Shown here in pieces: positions 1 through 8,438 of a stretch of 64,000 nucleotides of DNA. Numbering within the stretch: position 1 is the stretch's first letter; the number at the start of each line of letters is the position of its first letter. The translations under genes were made by a program, and so were the position numbers. Below the pieces are notes generated by a model. The model was not told the origin of the DNA. It saw only the letters and a program-made list of their open reading frames with translations, and made no database searches. Source of the DNA: Streptomyces dengpaensis (GTDB lineage: Bacteria > Actinomycetota > Actinomycetes > Streptomycetales > Streptomycetaceae); the NCBI RefSeq assembly GCF_002946835.1, contig NZ_CP026652.1:4712001-4776000 (forward strand), given 5' to 3'.

Positions 1-2199
1 ACCGAGTACGGCAGCTTCGTCCGCTATGCCCGTGCCTTGGGGTCATTCGGCCGAGGACACCACAACCTGAACTACATGGTGCGGCCGCTGACCGAAGGGC
101 ATTCCAGTCTGCTGGAGAGCGAGAACGGGCAGCCGGTCACGGTGCGGGAGCCGATCCCCTCGGCGCTGCCGGTGGTCATCAGGACCTGGCAGGACGAGGC
201 GGAGCTCCTCAACAGGATCCGTCGCTTTCTCCCTCACGTGCCCCAATGCCTGGTCAAGCGCGGGGACATGACCATCCTCAGCTATGTGGAGGGGGTACCG
301 CTCTCCAGCATCCGCCCGAACGGCAAGCCGGTCGACTCCGACCTGATCGCCGCTCTCGCGGGTCTCTTCGCGGACATGACGCAGGTGCGCAGACAGCATC
401 TGCCGCCCCTGCCGCCGTCCTGGCCGCGCTCCAGCAGGAACAGCAGAGCCTTCCTGATGGCGCTGGCGTACGCGGCGGACGAGCAGATCCGGCAGCGCAA
501 CTGGGGGGAGTTCGGCGGCCTGTTCGCGATGCTGGGCATCCCGGAAGACGCGCTGGTGCGGTTCGCCGAACGGGTCCCGGCGCTCATCAGACGCCCCTTC
601 AGCCTCCTCCACACCGACCTCCACCGGGACAACGTGATCGTCTCCTATCACGGTGACCCACCCCTGATCTGCGTCGACTGGGAGCTGGCGTCCTTCGGCG
701 ATCCGCTGCACGACCTCGCCACGCACCTGGTGCGGATGCAGTATCCCGTCGACCAGTGGCCCGAGGTGATCGAGGCATGGCGTGCGGCCATGGGCAGCCG
801 GCGCAGCAATGCCGTCGACGGCCTCGACCGGGACCTGAAGCACTACCTCGCCTTCGAGCGCGCCCAGTCCGTCTACCCGGATGTGATGCGTGCCGCCACC
901 TCGCTCGGCGACTCCTTCGACCAGCGCGATCTGGATGCCGCGACGCAAGAGGTGCACCGGGCGCTGGCGGCGGCGGAGCAGCCGTTGCGGCTCAAGAAGG
1001 TGCCGGACGAGCGCGAGATCGAGCGCACGCTGTACCGGTGGAACGAGTCCCACGGGGTGAAGGCGAGCAGTGAGAGGTCCGTCTTCCAGATCGTCTGGCA
1101 CCACGATCCGCGGGTCCCGGAACATCCGGAGTTTCCCGGGACGGCCGTGAGCAATGCGCTGTTCGAGGAGGGTGCCGCCTCCGCGGACCATGTGTTCAAG
1201 GGGACGGCGCATCTCAATACGGCGGTCCGCGTGCCCGGCGTCGAGTTCACGGTCATGGTCCGCCGGAAGGTGGGCTCGGTGAATCCCCGGGAACGCCGTT
1301 TCCTCAACGAGCACGCCGTCCTCAGGGCGATCGAGGGCGCAAACGTTCCTGTGCGGGCCCCGCGCGTGCTGGCCCTGGGCATCAGCGGCCTGCGGGAACC
1401 CTTCACCATCCACTCCTACGAGGGGCCGGCGGACGGCATCAGGCCCCCCGAGCACCCCGAGAACGGGCTCCGGCCGCACGAGGCGGACGATCTCGTGGAC
1501 CAGCTCGCCGCCCTGACCCGTGTCGGCTGCGAAAACCTGGGTCCCGACGAAAACCTGGGTCCGGACACGGGCCTGGATTTCTACTGGGAGCTGCAGTACG
1601 AGCTGGTCCGCATGGTCAATGAACTTCCCAAGGCAACGACGGAAGTGGCCCGCGAACTCGGCCTGCCCAGCAGCCACCGGCTGCTCGAGATCCTCGAACG
1701 GCACACCGTGGTTCCGCGCCAGCCGGTGCTCCTGCACGGCGACCTCAATCCGTGGAACCTGGTACGCCGGGAGGGCGGTGGCCTGACCCTCATCGACTGG
1801 GAGATGGCGATGGTCGGGGATCCGTTGTACGACCTGGTCCGTCATATGCATCTCACCCCGACCCGTGCCGAGATCCGCGAGCGCATGTTCGCCCGCTGGT
1901 ACCGCCTGCTGCCGGAGGAGTACACGAAGGGCTGGAACCAGGACTGGCGCGTCTACCGCTGGATGGAGGTCGTCCGCTCGGCCTATGTGGACCTGGACCG
2001 TCTGGTGACCGGGGACAGCCTGGAGGCCCCCAACGTCCGCCGTGCGGTGGACACGTACGCGATGACCCTGGCCGCGGCCACGGCCGCGCTGGGACTTCCC
2101 AAGAGGTCGAAGGCGCCGGCGAACCCCTATCTTGCCCGCGCCCTGATGCACCGGGACGATGGAGACCAACGGACGGCTGGGGTCTCCGCGGACGTGTGA
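1..2199 (+). CDS. Protein with two tandem APH-type phosphotransferase domains (5' end cut by window)
   Basis: The reading frame is open from base 1, so the true start lies upstream. Two aminoglycoside/choline-kinase-like (APH) domains are joined in one chain. Counting codons from base 1, the first has the Brenner motif HTDLHRDN near 204-211 and the metal-binding VDWELASFGDP near 225-235. The second has HGDLNPWN near 579-586 and IDWEMAMVGDP near 598-608. Both therefore keep the catalytic Asp and the DxD-like Asp of active kinases. Single-domain APH proteins are about 300 residues, so this is a fusion or internal duplication; the two halves differ greatly. The substrate cannot be told from sequence and could be a small metabolite, sugar or antibiotic. 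A membrane protein gene starts 42 bp downstream on the same strand and is probably co-transcribed. Domain call is firm, substrate unknown. Confidence 0.85.
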   Translation, partial: TEYGSFVRYARALGSFGRGHHNLNYMVRPLTEGHSSLLESENGQPVTVREPIPSALPVVIRTWQDEAELLNRIRRFLPHVPQCLVKRGDMTILSYVEGVPLSSIRPNGKPVDSDLIAALAGLFADMTQVRRQHLPPLPPSWPRSSRNSRAFLMALAYAADEQIRQRNWGEFGGLFAMLGIPEDALVRFAERVPALIRRPFSLLHTDLHRDNVIVSYHGDPPLICVDWELASFGDPLHDLATHLVRMQYPVDQWPEVIEAWRAAMGSRRSNAVDGLDRDLKHYLAFERAQSVYPDVMRAATSLGDSFDQRDLDAATQEVHRALAAAEQPLRLKKVPDEREIERTLYRWNESHGVKASSERSVFQIVWHHDPRVPEHPEFPGTAVSNALFEEGAASADHVFKGTAHLNTAVRVPGVEFTVMVRRKVGSVNPRERRFLNEHAVLRAIEGANVPVRAPRVLALGISGLREPFTIHSYEGPADGIRPPEHPENGLRPHEADDLVDQLAALTRVGCENLGPDENLGPDTGLDFYWELQYELVRMVNELPKATTEVARELGLPSSHRLLEILERHTVVPRQPVLLHGDLNPWNLVRREGGGLTLIDWEMAMVGDPLYDLVRHMHLTPTRAEIRERMFARWYRLLPEEYTKGWNQDWRVYRWMEVVRSAYVDLDRLVTGDSLEAPNVRRAVDTYAMTLAAATAALGLPKRSKAPANPYLARALMHRDDGDQRTAGVSADV

Positions 2200-2241
2200 C
2201 CTGCCGCGCGGGGCCCTCCGGCATGGGGGAGGGCCCGGCGG

Positions 2242-3138
2242 ATGTCTGGTGCGGGGAGCAGATCCGGCAGGTCGGTGGACGGCGGTGTGGGCGAGCACCT
2301 GAAGCGGTTCCAGGAGCGCTATGAGCCGCTGTTCACGCGGGCCCTGCTGATGGCGATCTTCGTCACCGGGCTGGTCGCCCAGTTCGTGAAGCCCGTGGGT
2401 GACGCCGTGGAGGACAAGGCGTTCCTCGGCGGCGCCCTGCTCAGCCTGGTCGGCTATGTGCTGTACGGCACGATCAAGGATCTGGCCATGTCGCTCCGGC
2501 GGCCACCGCGCGTCCAGGTCGAGTCGCGCGAGCTGGGCAGCTTCGTGAACGAGGCGTTCCGGGCTCGGGAGGTGGAGATCAGCTTCCTCGGCTACACCGG
2601 GGAGACGCTCTGCAACGAGCTGTTTCACCGGCTGGAGAAGCTCCTCGAGGATCCCGGACCGACCAGGCTCGTCTCCGTCAGAGTGCTGATCCCGGACTTC
2701 GATCAGCCGATGACCGTGCCGTCGCGGGTGGGAGCGGACGATGCCCCGGTGGACGACCCCGACTTCCGCAGGCGCCTGGAGCTGAAGTGCCAGGAGTACG
2801 ACGAGACGCTGTCAGGAATCGGGGAGCGTCTCAACGCCTTGGGGCGCGTGAGCGCGGAATGCGAGTACCGCGTGTACCCCGGCATACCGAGGGACAAGAT
2901 CTGCATCTTCAACCGGGAACAGGTACTCCACGGTCTCTACAACGTGGCGGCCCGCACCATGCTGCGCAGTGCGGGGCCCGAGTTCTACGACCCCAAGGGC
3001 TACCGCACCGACCTCAGCGTCTGGTCCCGCGGAGCCGGCGACGACGCCAAGGCGATCGTCGCCACCTGGAACAAGCATCTCGACGACTTGTGGAACCTGT
3101 CGATGAAGCCGAGCTGGCGGCGCGGGCCCTCAGCCTGA
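2242..3138 (+). CDS. Membrane-anchored protein of unknown function, possible degenerate phospholipase-D-like fold
   Basis: 298 residues, ATG start behind a GGGGGAGGG purine run. Two hydrophobic segments lie near residues 34-52 and 60-80, so the N-terminus is membrane-embedded and the rest is probably cytoplasmic. The soluble part alternates strand and helix; the pattern VEISFLGYTGETL, then VRVLIPDFD, then RDKICIFN resembles the core of PLD-like proteins, but the HxK(x4)D catalytic motif is absent. I do not recognise a named family. It follows the double-APH gene by 42 bp with no terminator between them, which suggests one operon and linked function. It ends close to a convergent oxidoreductase gene. 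Confidence 0.75.
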   Translation: MSGAGSRSGRSVDGGVGEHLKRFQERYEPLFTRALLMAIFVTGLVAQFVKPVGDAVEDKAFLGGALLSLVGYVLYGTIKDLAMSLRRPPRVQVESRELGSFVNEAFRAREVEISFLGYTGETLCNELFHRLEKLLEDPGPTRLVSVRVLIPDFDQPMTVPSRVGADDAPVDDPDFRRRLELKCQEYDETLSGIGERLNALGRVSAECEYRVYPGIPRDKICIFNREQVLHGLYNVAARTMLRSAGPEFYDPKGYRTDLSVWSRGAGDDAKAIVATWNKHLDDLWNLSMKPSWRRGPSA

Positions 3139-3163
3139 GCGAGGCCGCGGTGCCGTCCGGCCC

Positions 3164-4135
3164 TCACACCTTCAGCACCACCTTCCCCACCAGCTCCCGC
3201 CCCTCAATGGCCGCATGCGCCTCCCCCGCCCCTTCCAGCGGAAACACCTCGCCGATCAGCGGCCGCATCCGCCCCGCCGCGGCTTCCGTGAGGGCGGCGG
3301 AGGTGAAGCGGCGCAGGTCGTCGGGGCCGAACTGGACGTCGCCGATGCCGAGGAGCGTGATGTCGCGGCGGGCTGCTTCGGCCGGGTCGACGGGGGAGAA
3401 GCCCCCGGTGGGGGCGCCGTGGGCCGAGAAGCGGCCGCCGTCGGCGGTCAACGGGAAGGCGGCGGCGCCGAGTTGGCCGCCCACGCCGTCCAGGACGACA
3501 TCGGCGGCCTCCTCCCGCCCGCCGAGGGCGTGGCGGGCGGCCGCCGGCCAGTCGTCGCGCGTGGCGTCGATCGCCGCGTCCGCGCCCAACTCCCGTACCA
3601 GAGCAAGCTTCGCGGCCCCCCGGGCCACCCCGACCACGCGCGCCCCGCGGGCGTGGGCCAGCTGGATCAGGAGCGTGCCCATGCCTCCGGAGGCGCCGAG
3701 GACGAGGACGCGGTCGGTGGCGCGGATGCCGGTCAGTTCGAGGAGGCCGGAGGCGGTGACGCCGTCGTGGACCAGGGCGGCGGCGTGCAGGAGGTCCACG
3801 GAGTCCGGTACGACCGACAGGGCCGAGGCCGGGGCCACCGCCCGCTCCGCGTAGCCGCCCGTCACGAAGGAGATGACCCGGCGCCCCAGCCACTCGGCGG
3901 GGGCGTCCGGGCCCAGGGCACTGACCACGCCCGCTACGCCGCTCCCGGGGACGTACGGAGGCGTCACCGGGAAGTACTCCCGGCCCCAGCCCGCCCGCAC
4001 CTGGGTCTCCACGAAGATCGTGTCCGCGTACGCCACGTCGATCACGACCTCGCCGGACGCCGGGACCGGGTCCGGGACCTCCACCGGAACGAGAACCTCC
4101 GGGCCGCCGAACGCCTTCACCTGTGCTGCTCGCAT
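3164..4135 (-). CDS. Zinc-independent quinone oxidoreductase, MDR superfamily
   Basis: 323 residues, medium-chain dehydrogenase/reductase of the NADPH:quinone oxidoreductase branch. The N-terminal GroES-like half ends near residue 120 and the Rossmann half carries the dinucleotide motif GASGGMG at 147-153. The Cys ligands of zinc alcohol dehydrogenases are absent. The start was placed at the ATG opening MRAAQVKAFGG because this is where the family begins; a longer frame upstream would run through the promoter. That promoter is a SoxR/MerR-type site (listed separately), which implies induction by redox-active compounds. The divergent neighbour is a broken tetR gene that may once have regulated it. 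Confidence 0.88.
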   Translation of the reverse strand: MRAAQVKAFGGPEVLVPVEVPDPVPASGEVVIDVAYADTIFVETQVRAGWGREYFPVTPPYVPGSGVAGVVSALGPDAPAEWLGRRVISFVTGGYAERAVAPASALSVVPDSVDLLHAAALVHDGVTASGLLELTGIRATDRVLVLGASGGMGTLLIQLAHARGARVVGVARGAAKLALVRELGADAAIDATRDDWPAAARHALGGREEAADVVLDGVGGQLGAAAFPLTADGGRFSAHGAPTGGFSPVDPAEAARRDITLLGIGDVQFGPDDLRRFTSAALTEAAAGRMRPLIGEVFPLEGAGEAHAAIEGRELVGKVVLKV

Positions 4136-4170
4136 GGGGCACTCCTGAACCAGTAGTGGTGACGGACGCC

Positions 4171-4201
4171 AGTCTTCGACCTCAAGCTCGGTCGAGGTCA
4201 A
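4171..4201 (-). promoter_or_regulatory. SoxR/MerR-type promoter of the quinone oxidoreductase
   Basis: Read on the minus strand: -35 TTGACC, a 19-bp spacer, then -10 AAGACT. The long 19-bp spacer holding an imperfect palindrome (CCTCAAGCTCGGTCGAGG on the plus strand, 4180-4197) is the hallmark of MerR-family promoters; SoxR boxes have the form CCTCAAG-N4-CTTGAGG. Fifteen of 18 positions match the box before the second oxidoreductase near 43.6 kb. The regulator gene itself is not in the window. Confidence 0.6.
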
Positions 4202-4244
4202 GCGCCGTCTTCCCGCGTCCTGCGCGGTGCGTACGCTCGGGACC

Positions 4245-4430
4245 ATGAGCGACTCGGCGAGCAATACGGCTAGTGACGCGGCTGACAGCGGCGGGATCGG
4301 GCTGCGCGAGCGCAAGAAGCAGCGGATGTACCAAGCCGTCTCCGACATCGCGATCGGACTCTTCCTGGAGAAGGGCTTCGACGCCGTCTCCGTCGCCGAG
4401 ATCTCCAAGCCGACCGTTTCTGAAGACTGA
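4245..4430 (+). pseudogene. Truncated TetR-family regulator (N-terminal fragment)
   Basis: 61 codons that read as the start of a TetR regulator: a basic first helix (RERKKQRMYQAVSDIA), then LFLEKGFDAVSVAEIS. In an intact protein the recognition helix follows as about AAAAGVSKPTLFKYF; here several residues are missing and the frame reads KPTVSED and stops. The rest of the DNA-binding and the whole ligand domain are gone. A degenerate remnant divergent from the quinone oxidoreductase is the simplest reading; an expressed half-domain is unlikely. Confidence 0.75.
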
Positions 4431-4488
4431 GCGGGAGTGTGTCCTGTTACCAGGACCGGTGCTCAGCCGTGTGCACGCCCTCTGCCCT

Positions 4489-4517
4489 GGTGAGTCATCT
4501 GGATCAGATGACTCACC
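4489..4517. terminator. 12-bp perfect inverted repeat between convergent genes
   Basis: GGTGAGTCATCT and AGATGACTCACC flank a 5-nt loop (GGATC). It lies 5 bp beyond the stop of the SDR gene and past the end of the TetR fragment, so it is placed to end transcription from both sides. There is no T-run, as is usual in Streptomyces. An operator is possible but its position past both stop codons favours a terminator. Confidence 0.6.
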
Positions 4518-4521
4518 TGAG

Positions 4522-5190
4522 TCACCAGGGAAGCGGCCGCCCGTCCTGGAAGAAGCCGCCCGTGGGGCCGTCGTCCGGGAGGGTCGCCGCCCAGATGACG
4601 CTCGCGGCGCCCTCCTCGACCGGACGGCCGCCCGCTCCGCCCATGTCCGTGGCGACCCAGCCCGGGCAGACGGAGTTCACCAGGATCCCGTCGGGGCTCA
4701 GCTCGGCGGCGAGCATGCGGGTGAGGGCGTTGAGGGCCACCTTTGTGGTGGAGTACGCCGGGGTGCCGCCCTCCATGCCCGCGAGCGACGCGATCTCGCT
4801 GGAGACGTTCACGACGCGCGGGTGCTCGCTCGCGCGCAGGAGCGGGAGCAGCGCCTGCGTCAGCCGCCAGGGACCGTACAGATTCGTCTCGGCCGCCTCG
4901 CGTACGACGTCCAGGTCGGCGTTGGCCGCCTGCTGCCGGGTGTCGTACGCGATGGCGGCGTTGTTGATCAGGACGTCGAGGGCGTCGATGTCCCGCGCGG
5001 CCGCGGCGATGTCGGCCTCGGACGTGACGTCCAGGCGGAGAGGGTGCGCGTTCGGCCCGAGGGCCTTGGCCGCGTCGGCGGCGGCCTCGGCGGAACGGGC
5101 GGTCAGCAGGACGGTGTGGCCGGCGGCGGTCAGCTGCCGTGCGACTTCGCGGCCGAGACCGCGGTTGGCGCCGGTGACGAGCGCGATCAT
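4522..5190 (-). CDS. Short-chain dehydrogenase/reductase (SDR)
   Basis: 222 residues, classical SDR. The cofactor motif TGANRGLG is at 6-13, NNAA at 76-79, the catalytic Ser at about 130 and the YxxxK pair at Tyr146/Lys150, so the enzyme should be active. The Arg after the glycine-rich start fits NADPH preference. The substrate is unknown. Its ATG overlaps the TGA of the upstream nitroreductase-hemerythrin gene by 4 bp, so the two are translationally coupled and likely act on one redox pathway. Confidence 0.88.
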   Translation of the reverse strand: MIALVTGANRGLGREVARQLTAAGHTVLLTARSAEAAADAAKALGPNAHPLRLDVTSEADIAAAARDIDALDVLINNAAIAYDTRQQAANADLDVVREAAETNLYGPWRLTQALLPLLRASEHPRVVNVSSEIASLAGMEGGTPAYSTTKVALNALTRMLAAELSPDGILVNSVCPGWVATDMGGAGGRPVEEGAASVIWAATLPDDGPTGGFFQDGRPLPW

Positions 5191-6059
5191 TTCGGTGCTC
5201 CAGTGGGCGTCGCTGCGGGGGTCAGGAGGGGGATCAGCTGTTCCTCCTCGTAGGTCAGATGGGCTTCGAGTTCGGTCGAGAGCCGGTCTACCTCGGAGCG
5301 TACGTGGCTGGGGTCCGCGTCCTCCGTAGCGACAGCCTGGCGCAGCTCTTCGAGCAGCTCCGCGATCCGCTCGTGCTCCTCGCGCAGCCGGTCCAGGGTC
5401 GGGGCGAGGTCGGGGTGGCGGTCGGCGAGGAGCGGGAAGATGCCGAGGTCCTCGCCGGTGTGGTGGTTGTGCAGGCCCTGGCAGAGGGTGAGGCAGTTGA
5501 CGCGGAGCTGGGCGCCGAGGGGGGTGCCGGTGGTGCCGGTGGCCGTGAACTCCTCGCGGATCAAGGCGAGTTCACGCCGGAACGCGTCGTGGACCACCTT
5601 CAGGTACTCCGCCATCGAGCCGGCGTTCACCTGCGGCGGGCCGTCCTGCGGGATCCTGTGGAGGGCGACGACCGGGATCACGCGGTCCGTCTTCGCCTGG
5701 TACTCGGCCCATCCCGGGTCGGCCTCCACCGCGCGGGCGAACGCGGCGTCACGTTCGGCGCGTTCGAGGACGACGGCCTTTGCCTCGTAGGTGAAGACGC
5801 CGTCCTCGACGGTCAACCGGGGGTTCGCGACCAGGTTGTGGAACCAGTCGGGGTGCTGGGGCGCGCCACCGGCCGACGCGATGACGAGCACCCGCTCGCC
5901 GCCGTCGGGGTAGTAGCCGACGGGGGTCGTGTGCGGGGTCCCCTTCCGCGCGCCGGTGGTCGTCAGCAGGAGCAGTCGCGCTCCCTCGAAATAACCACCT
6001 ACGCGCCCGCCGTTGGCCCGGAATTCCTCGATGACCTGCTGATTAAAGGTGTTGGGCAT
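5187..6059 (-). CDS. F420/flavin nitroreductase-family domain fused to a hemerythrin domain
   Basis: 290 residues in two domains. Residues 1-140 match the DDN-type deazaflavin-dependent nitroreductase/quinone reductase family (LLLLTTTGARKGTPHTTPVGYY, then PDWFHNLVANP). Residues 145-280 form a four-helix hemerythrin-like domain with probable iron ligands His157, His199/200, Glu203, His229, His267 and Glu271-273. The first domain would reduce quinones or nitro compounds with F420H2; the second could bind O2 or NO or act as a sensor. It is the first gene of a two-gene unit with the SDR (ATGA overlap). Domain calls are firm; the joint reaction is unknown. Confidence 0.85.
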   Translation of the reverse strand: MPNTFNQQVIEEFRANGGRVGGYFEGARLLLLTTTGARKGTPHTTPVGYYPDGGERVLVIASAGGAPQHPDWFHNLVANPRLTVEDGVFTYEAKAVVLERAERDAAFARAVEADPGWAEYQAKTDRVIPVVALHRIPQDGPPQVNAGSMAEYLKVVHDAFRRELALIREEFTATGTTGTPLGAQLRVNCLTLCQGLHNHHTGEDLGIFPLLADRHPDLAPTLDRLREEHERIAELLEELRQAVATEDADPSHVRSEVDRLSTELEAHLTYEEEQLIPLLTPAATPTGAPK

Positions 6060-6439
6060 TCTCTGCTTTCTTGTGTTTTCGGGCAGCGTGAATTACCGCG
6101 CGGCCAATGCTGTGCAAGGGCGGCCCGCGGTGCGGAATGCGATGCGTGAAGGCGCGTGGAATCCCGAAAGGGGGGCGCGCAAGGAAGTCGTACGGGGGCG
6201 TCGACCGCAGATGGCGCACACAGGCGGCGCATCTGGATGGCGTACGCGGACGTCGCACGAGGATGCGTACGCGGACGTCGTACGCGGAAAGGGCAGGCGG
6301 GGCTCTATCCCGCCGCGGCCTCACTCGGAGGCCGGGCAACCAACTCGCTCACGGCACAGGGCCGACCCGGCAGTCATGGGCGTAACGCTAATGCCATGTA
6401 CGGCACTTATGCAATGGGGTATTTCAAGCCCGAGTGATT
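6060..6439. other. Non-coding stretch with a duplicated 16-bp motif
   Basis: No convincing gene in 380 bp. The part next to 6059 should hold the promoter of the nitroreductase-hemerythrin gene: on the minus strand TTGCAC and TAATTC are present, but with a 20-nt gap that is longer than ideal. GCGTACGCGGACGTCG occurs at 6240-6255 and again at 6265-6280. Open frames here lack start signals and codon bias. Confidence 0.4.
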
Positions 6440-6640
6440 TCAGGCGTCCAGGGCGGCGACTTCCAATTCGCTGAGGCGGTCCTGGTCGGCGATGACGTTG
6501 ATTTCGGTGATGCGGTCGTCGTCCGTGAAGGTGAAGGTGAGGACCAGGCGCAGGCGGCCGAGGGGAGCCATGACCAGGCCGACCGCTCCGTCGAGGAGGG
6601 CGAGGCCCGTGAAGCGGGCGCGACCGGTGGGCGACGAGTG
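6440..6640 (-). pseudogene. C-terminal remnant of an ECF sigma factor with SnoaL-like tail
   Basis: The last 60 or so codons read LDGAVGLVMAPLGRLRLVL, TFTFTDDDRITEINVIAD and DRLSELEVAALDA, which is the end of a SigJ/ECF56-like sigma factor (typically VNGAAGVVVAPRGR, ITEIDVLADPERL). The sigma-2 and sigma-4 regions are missing: upstream codons in this frame are compositionally random. A deleted gene is the most likely explanation. It lies less than 2 kb from an intact ECF41 sigma gene but is not a copy of it. Confidence 0.65.
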
Positions 6641-6807
6641 GCACGACGCCGTACAGTTCGGCCTCCTCCGGGAGGAGTGGACACCCGGGGGCTGACCGGC
6701 GCTGCTGGACCGTGGCCGGGCGGGTGCTTGGCTGCTGGACCATGGGCTGGCCGGTGCTCGGCTGGTGGGCCGCTGACGTCCGTTCGAAGCGCGGCTATGG
6801 TGCGACT

Positions 6808-7386
6808 GTGACCGGTTTTGTGCAGCGTCCACTTCTCTTCCTCGATGTCGATGGACCGCTGATTCCGTTCGGGGCAGGGCCGGAGCTGTATCCACACGGA
6901 TATCCGACGTACCGGACGGGCCCGCGTCCTCAGGCGGCGGAGGCGAATCCGCTGCTGGCCAGGATCAATCCCGCCCATGGGCCCCGGCTCGCGGCGCTGG
7001 CGTGTGATCTCGTGTGGGCCACGACCTGGATGGCTGACGCGAACGAATGCGTCGCACCATTGATCGGCTTGCCGCAATTGCCCTTGGTGGTCTGGCCGGA
7101 CCCGTCCGACGAGGATGAGCGGGGTGGGCTTCATTGGAAGACCCGCCCGCTCGTCGACTGGGCCGTCGGCCGTGCTTTTGTCCGGGTCGACGACGAGATC
7201 ACCGACGCCGACCGCGCCTGGGTGGCCGCACACCACCCAGCGCGAGCCCTTCTCCATCGTGTGGACCACCGTCACGGTCTCAGGGACGCGGACTTCGCTG
7301 CCCTCGAAGAGTGGTTGGCCGACTGGTCGCCGGTTCCGAGGTGGAGGACAGCAGCTGCAAGTGAGGACAGCGGCTGTCAGTGGTGA
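6808..7386 (+). CDS. HAD-like hydrolase domain protein
   Basis: 192 residues from GTG. The N-terminal LLFLDVDGPL carries the paired Asp (13 and 15) of HAD phosphatase motif I. The middle has WATTWMADAN, and FVRVDDEITDADRAW near 130 stands where the acidic motif IV is expected. Many actinobacterial proteins of this kind are annotated only as HAD-domain hypotheticals. The GTG was chosen because it directly precedes the conserved strand; frames upstream lack similarity. It runs alone between a sigma remnant and the ECF41 operon promoter. Confidence 0.75.
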   Translation: MTGFVQRPLLFLDVDGPLIPFGAGPELYPHGYPTYRTGPRPQAAEANPLLARINPAHGPRLAALACDLVWATTWMADANECVAPLIGLPQLPLVVWPDPSDEDERGGLHWKTRPLVDWAVGRAFVRVDDEITDADRAWVAAHHPARALLHRVDHRHGLRDADFAALEEWLADWSPVPRWRTAAASEDSGCQW

Positions 7387-7435
7387 GCGCTCCCGGTCGG
7401 CTTCCCCGCCTGCGACCGGGTGTGTGCCTTCCGTA

Positions 7436-7463
7436 TGTCACAGACGTCCGGGGCTGTCTCGTC
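7436..7463 (+). promoter_or_regulatory. ECF41-type promoter upstream of the epimerase-sigma operon
   Basis: TGTCACA (7436-7442), 17 bp, CGTC (7460-7463). ECF41 sigma factors are known to recognise a TGTCACA -35 and CGTC -10 element in front of their own partner gene. The position, about 37 bp before the epimerase ATG, fits an autoregulated operon and supports starting the epimerase at 7500 rather than further upstream. Confidence 0.65.
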
Positions 7464-7499
7464 TGTGGGGTGAGAGCCGATTCCGGAAGCGGGAAGGTG

Positions 7500-8438
7500 A
7501 TGGTTGTGCGGGTGTTCGTGGCAGGCGGGGCCGGGGTTTTGGGGCGGCGGCTGGTGCCGCGGCTCGTGGCCGGGGGCCATCAGGTGACGGCTACGACGAC
7601 GAGCGCGGCCAAGCTGGGCCTGCTGGAGGGGCTGGGCGCAGATGGCGTCGTGATGGACGGGCTGGACGCGGCGTCGGTCGGTGAGGCGGTGGCCGCGGCA
7701 CGGCCGGACGCGATCGTGCACCAGATGACCGCCATCTCCATGGCGCACGCCGGCAAGCCCGACATGAGGCACATGGACCGGTGGTTCGCCACCACCAACC
7801 GGCTGCGCGCCGAGGGGACGGACCACTTGCTGGCCGCCGCCGAGGCGACCGGCGTATCCCACGTCGTCGCGCAGAGCGCCGCCATCAACAACGGGATCCG
7901 CAAGGGCGGATGGGTGAAGACCGAGGAAGACCCGCTGGAGCCGGCGACGGGGACGCCGATGAGCGAGGGGGCGGCGGCGATCCGCCACCTCGAGGACGTG
8001 GTCGTCAAGGCCGGCGGCGCGGTCCTGCGCTACGGCGGGTTCTACGGACCGGGCGCCACCGACGACCAGGTCGAGCTCGTGCGCAAGCGGCAGTTCCCGC
8101 TCGTCGGCGGCGGAACCGGCTACATCTCGTGGGTGCATCTCGACGACGCGGCGAGCGCCACCGTCCTGGCGCTGGAGCAGAAGGCTAGGGGCGTGTTCAA
8201 CATCGTCGACGACGAACCGGCCCCGGTCAGCGAGTGGCTGCCGTATCTGGCCGCGTGCGCGGGGGCGAAGCGGCCGATGCGGGTCCCCAAGTGGCTGGCC
8301 CGCCTGCTGGCCGGGGAGGTGGTGGTGGCGATGATGACCGAGGGGCGCGGCTTCTCCAACGCCAAGGCCAAGCGGGAGCTCGGCTGGGAGCCGCGCTATC
8401 CGTCGTGGCGCCAGGGCTTCAAGGAAGAGCTGGCGTGA
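7500..8438 (+). CDS. NAD(P)-dependent epimerase/dehydratase-like protein, ECF41 partner
   Basis: 312 residues, extended/atypical SDR with the N-terminal Rossmann motif GGAGVLG at 9-15 and a C-terminal substrate lobe (NIVDDEPAPVSEWLPYLA). The YxxxK pair is not clear, as in many NmrA-like members. The ATG follows a GGGAAGG ribosome site and lies downstream of the ECF41-type promoter. Its TGA overlaps the sigma gene GTG. ECF41 genes typically sit beside a carboxymuconolactone decarboxylase, oxidoreductase or epimerase (COE) gene, which this is. Substrate unknown. Confidence 0.85.
   Translation: MVVRVFVAGGAGVLGRRLVPRLVAGGHQVTATTTSAAKLGLLEGLGADGVVMDGLDAASVGEAVAAARPDAIVHQMTAISMAHAGKPDMRHMDRWFATTNRLRAEGTDHLLAAAEATGVSHVVAQSAAINNGIRKGGWVKTEEDPLEPATGTPMSEGAAAIRHLEDVVVKAGGAVLRYGGFYGPGATDDQVELVRKRQFPLVGGGTGYISWVHLDDAASATVLALEQKARGVFNIVDDEPAPVSEWLPYLAACAGAKRPMRVPKWLARLLAGEVVVAMMTEGRGFSNAKAKRELGWEPRYPSWRQGFKEELA

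Noticed and set aside
43..2628. Very long minus-strand open frame opposite the double-APH gene
   Set aside because: High-GC DNA leaves antisense frames open; the translation is His/Arg/Val-rich without any domain, while the plus strand has two intact kinase domains.
6049..6474. Overlapping short frames on both strands in the 6.0-6.5 kb gap
   Set aside because: Arg/Gly/Thr-rich translations, no ribosome site and no GC3 bias.
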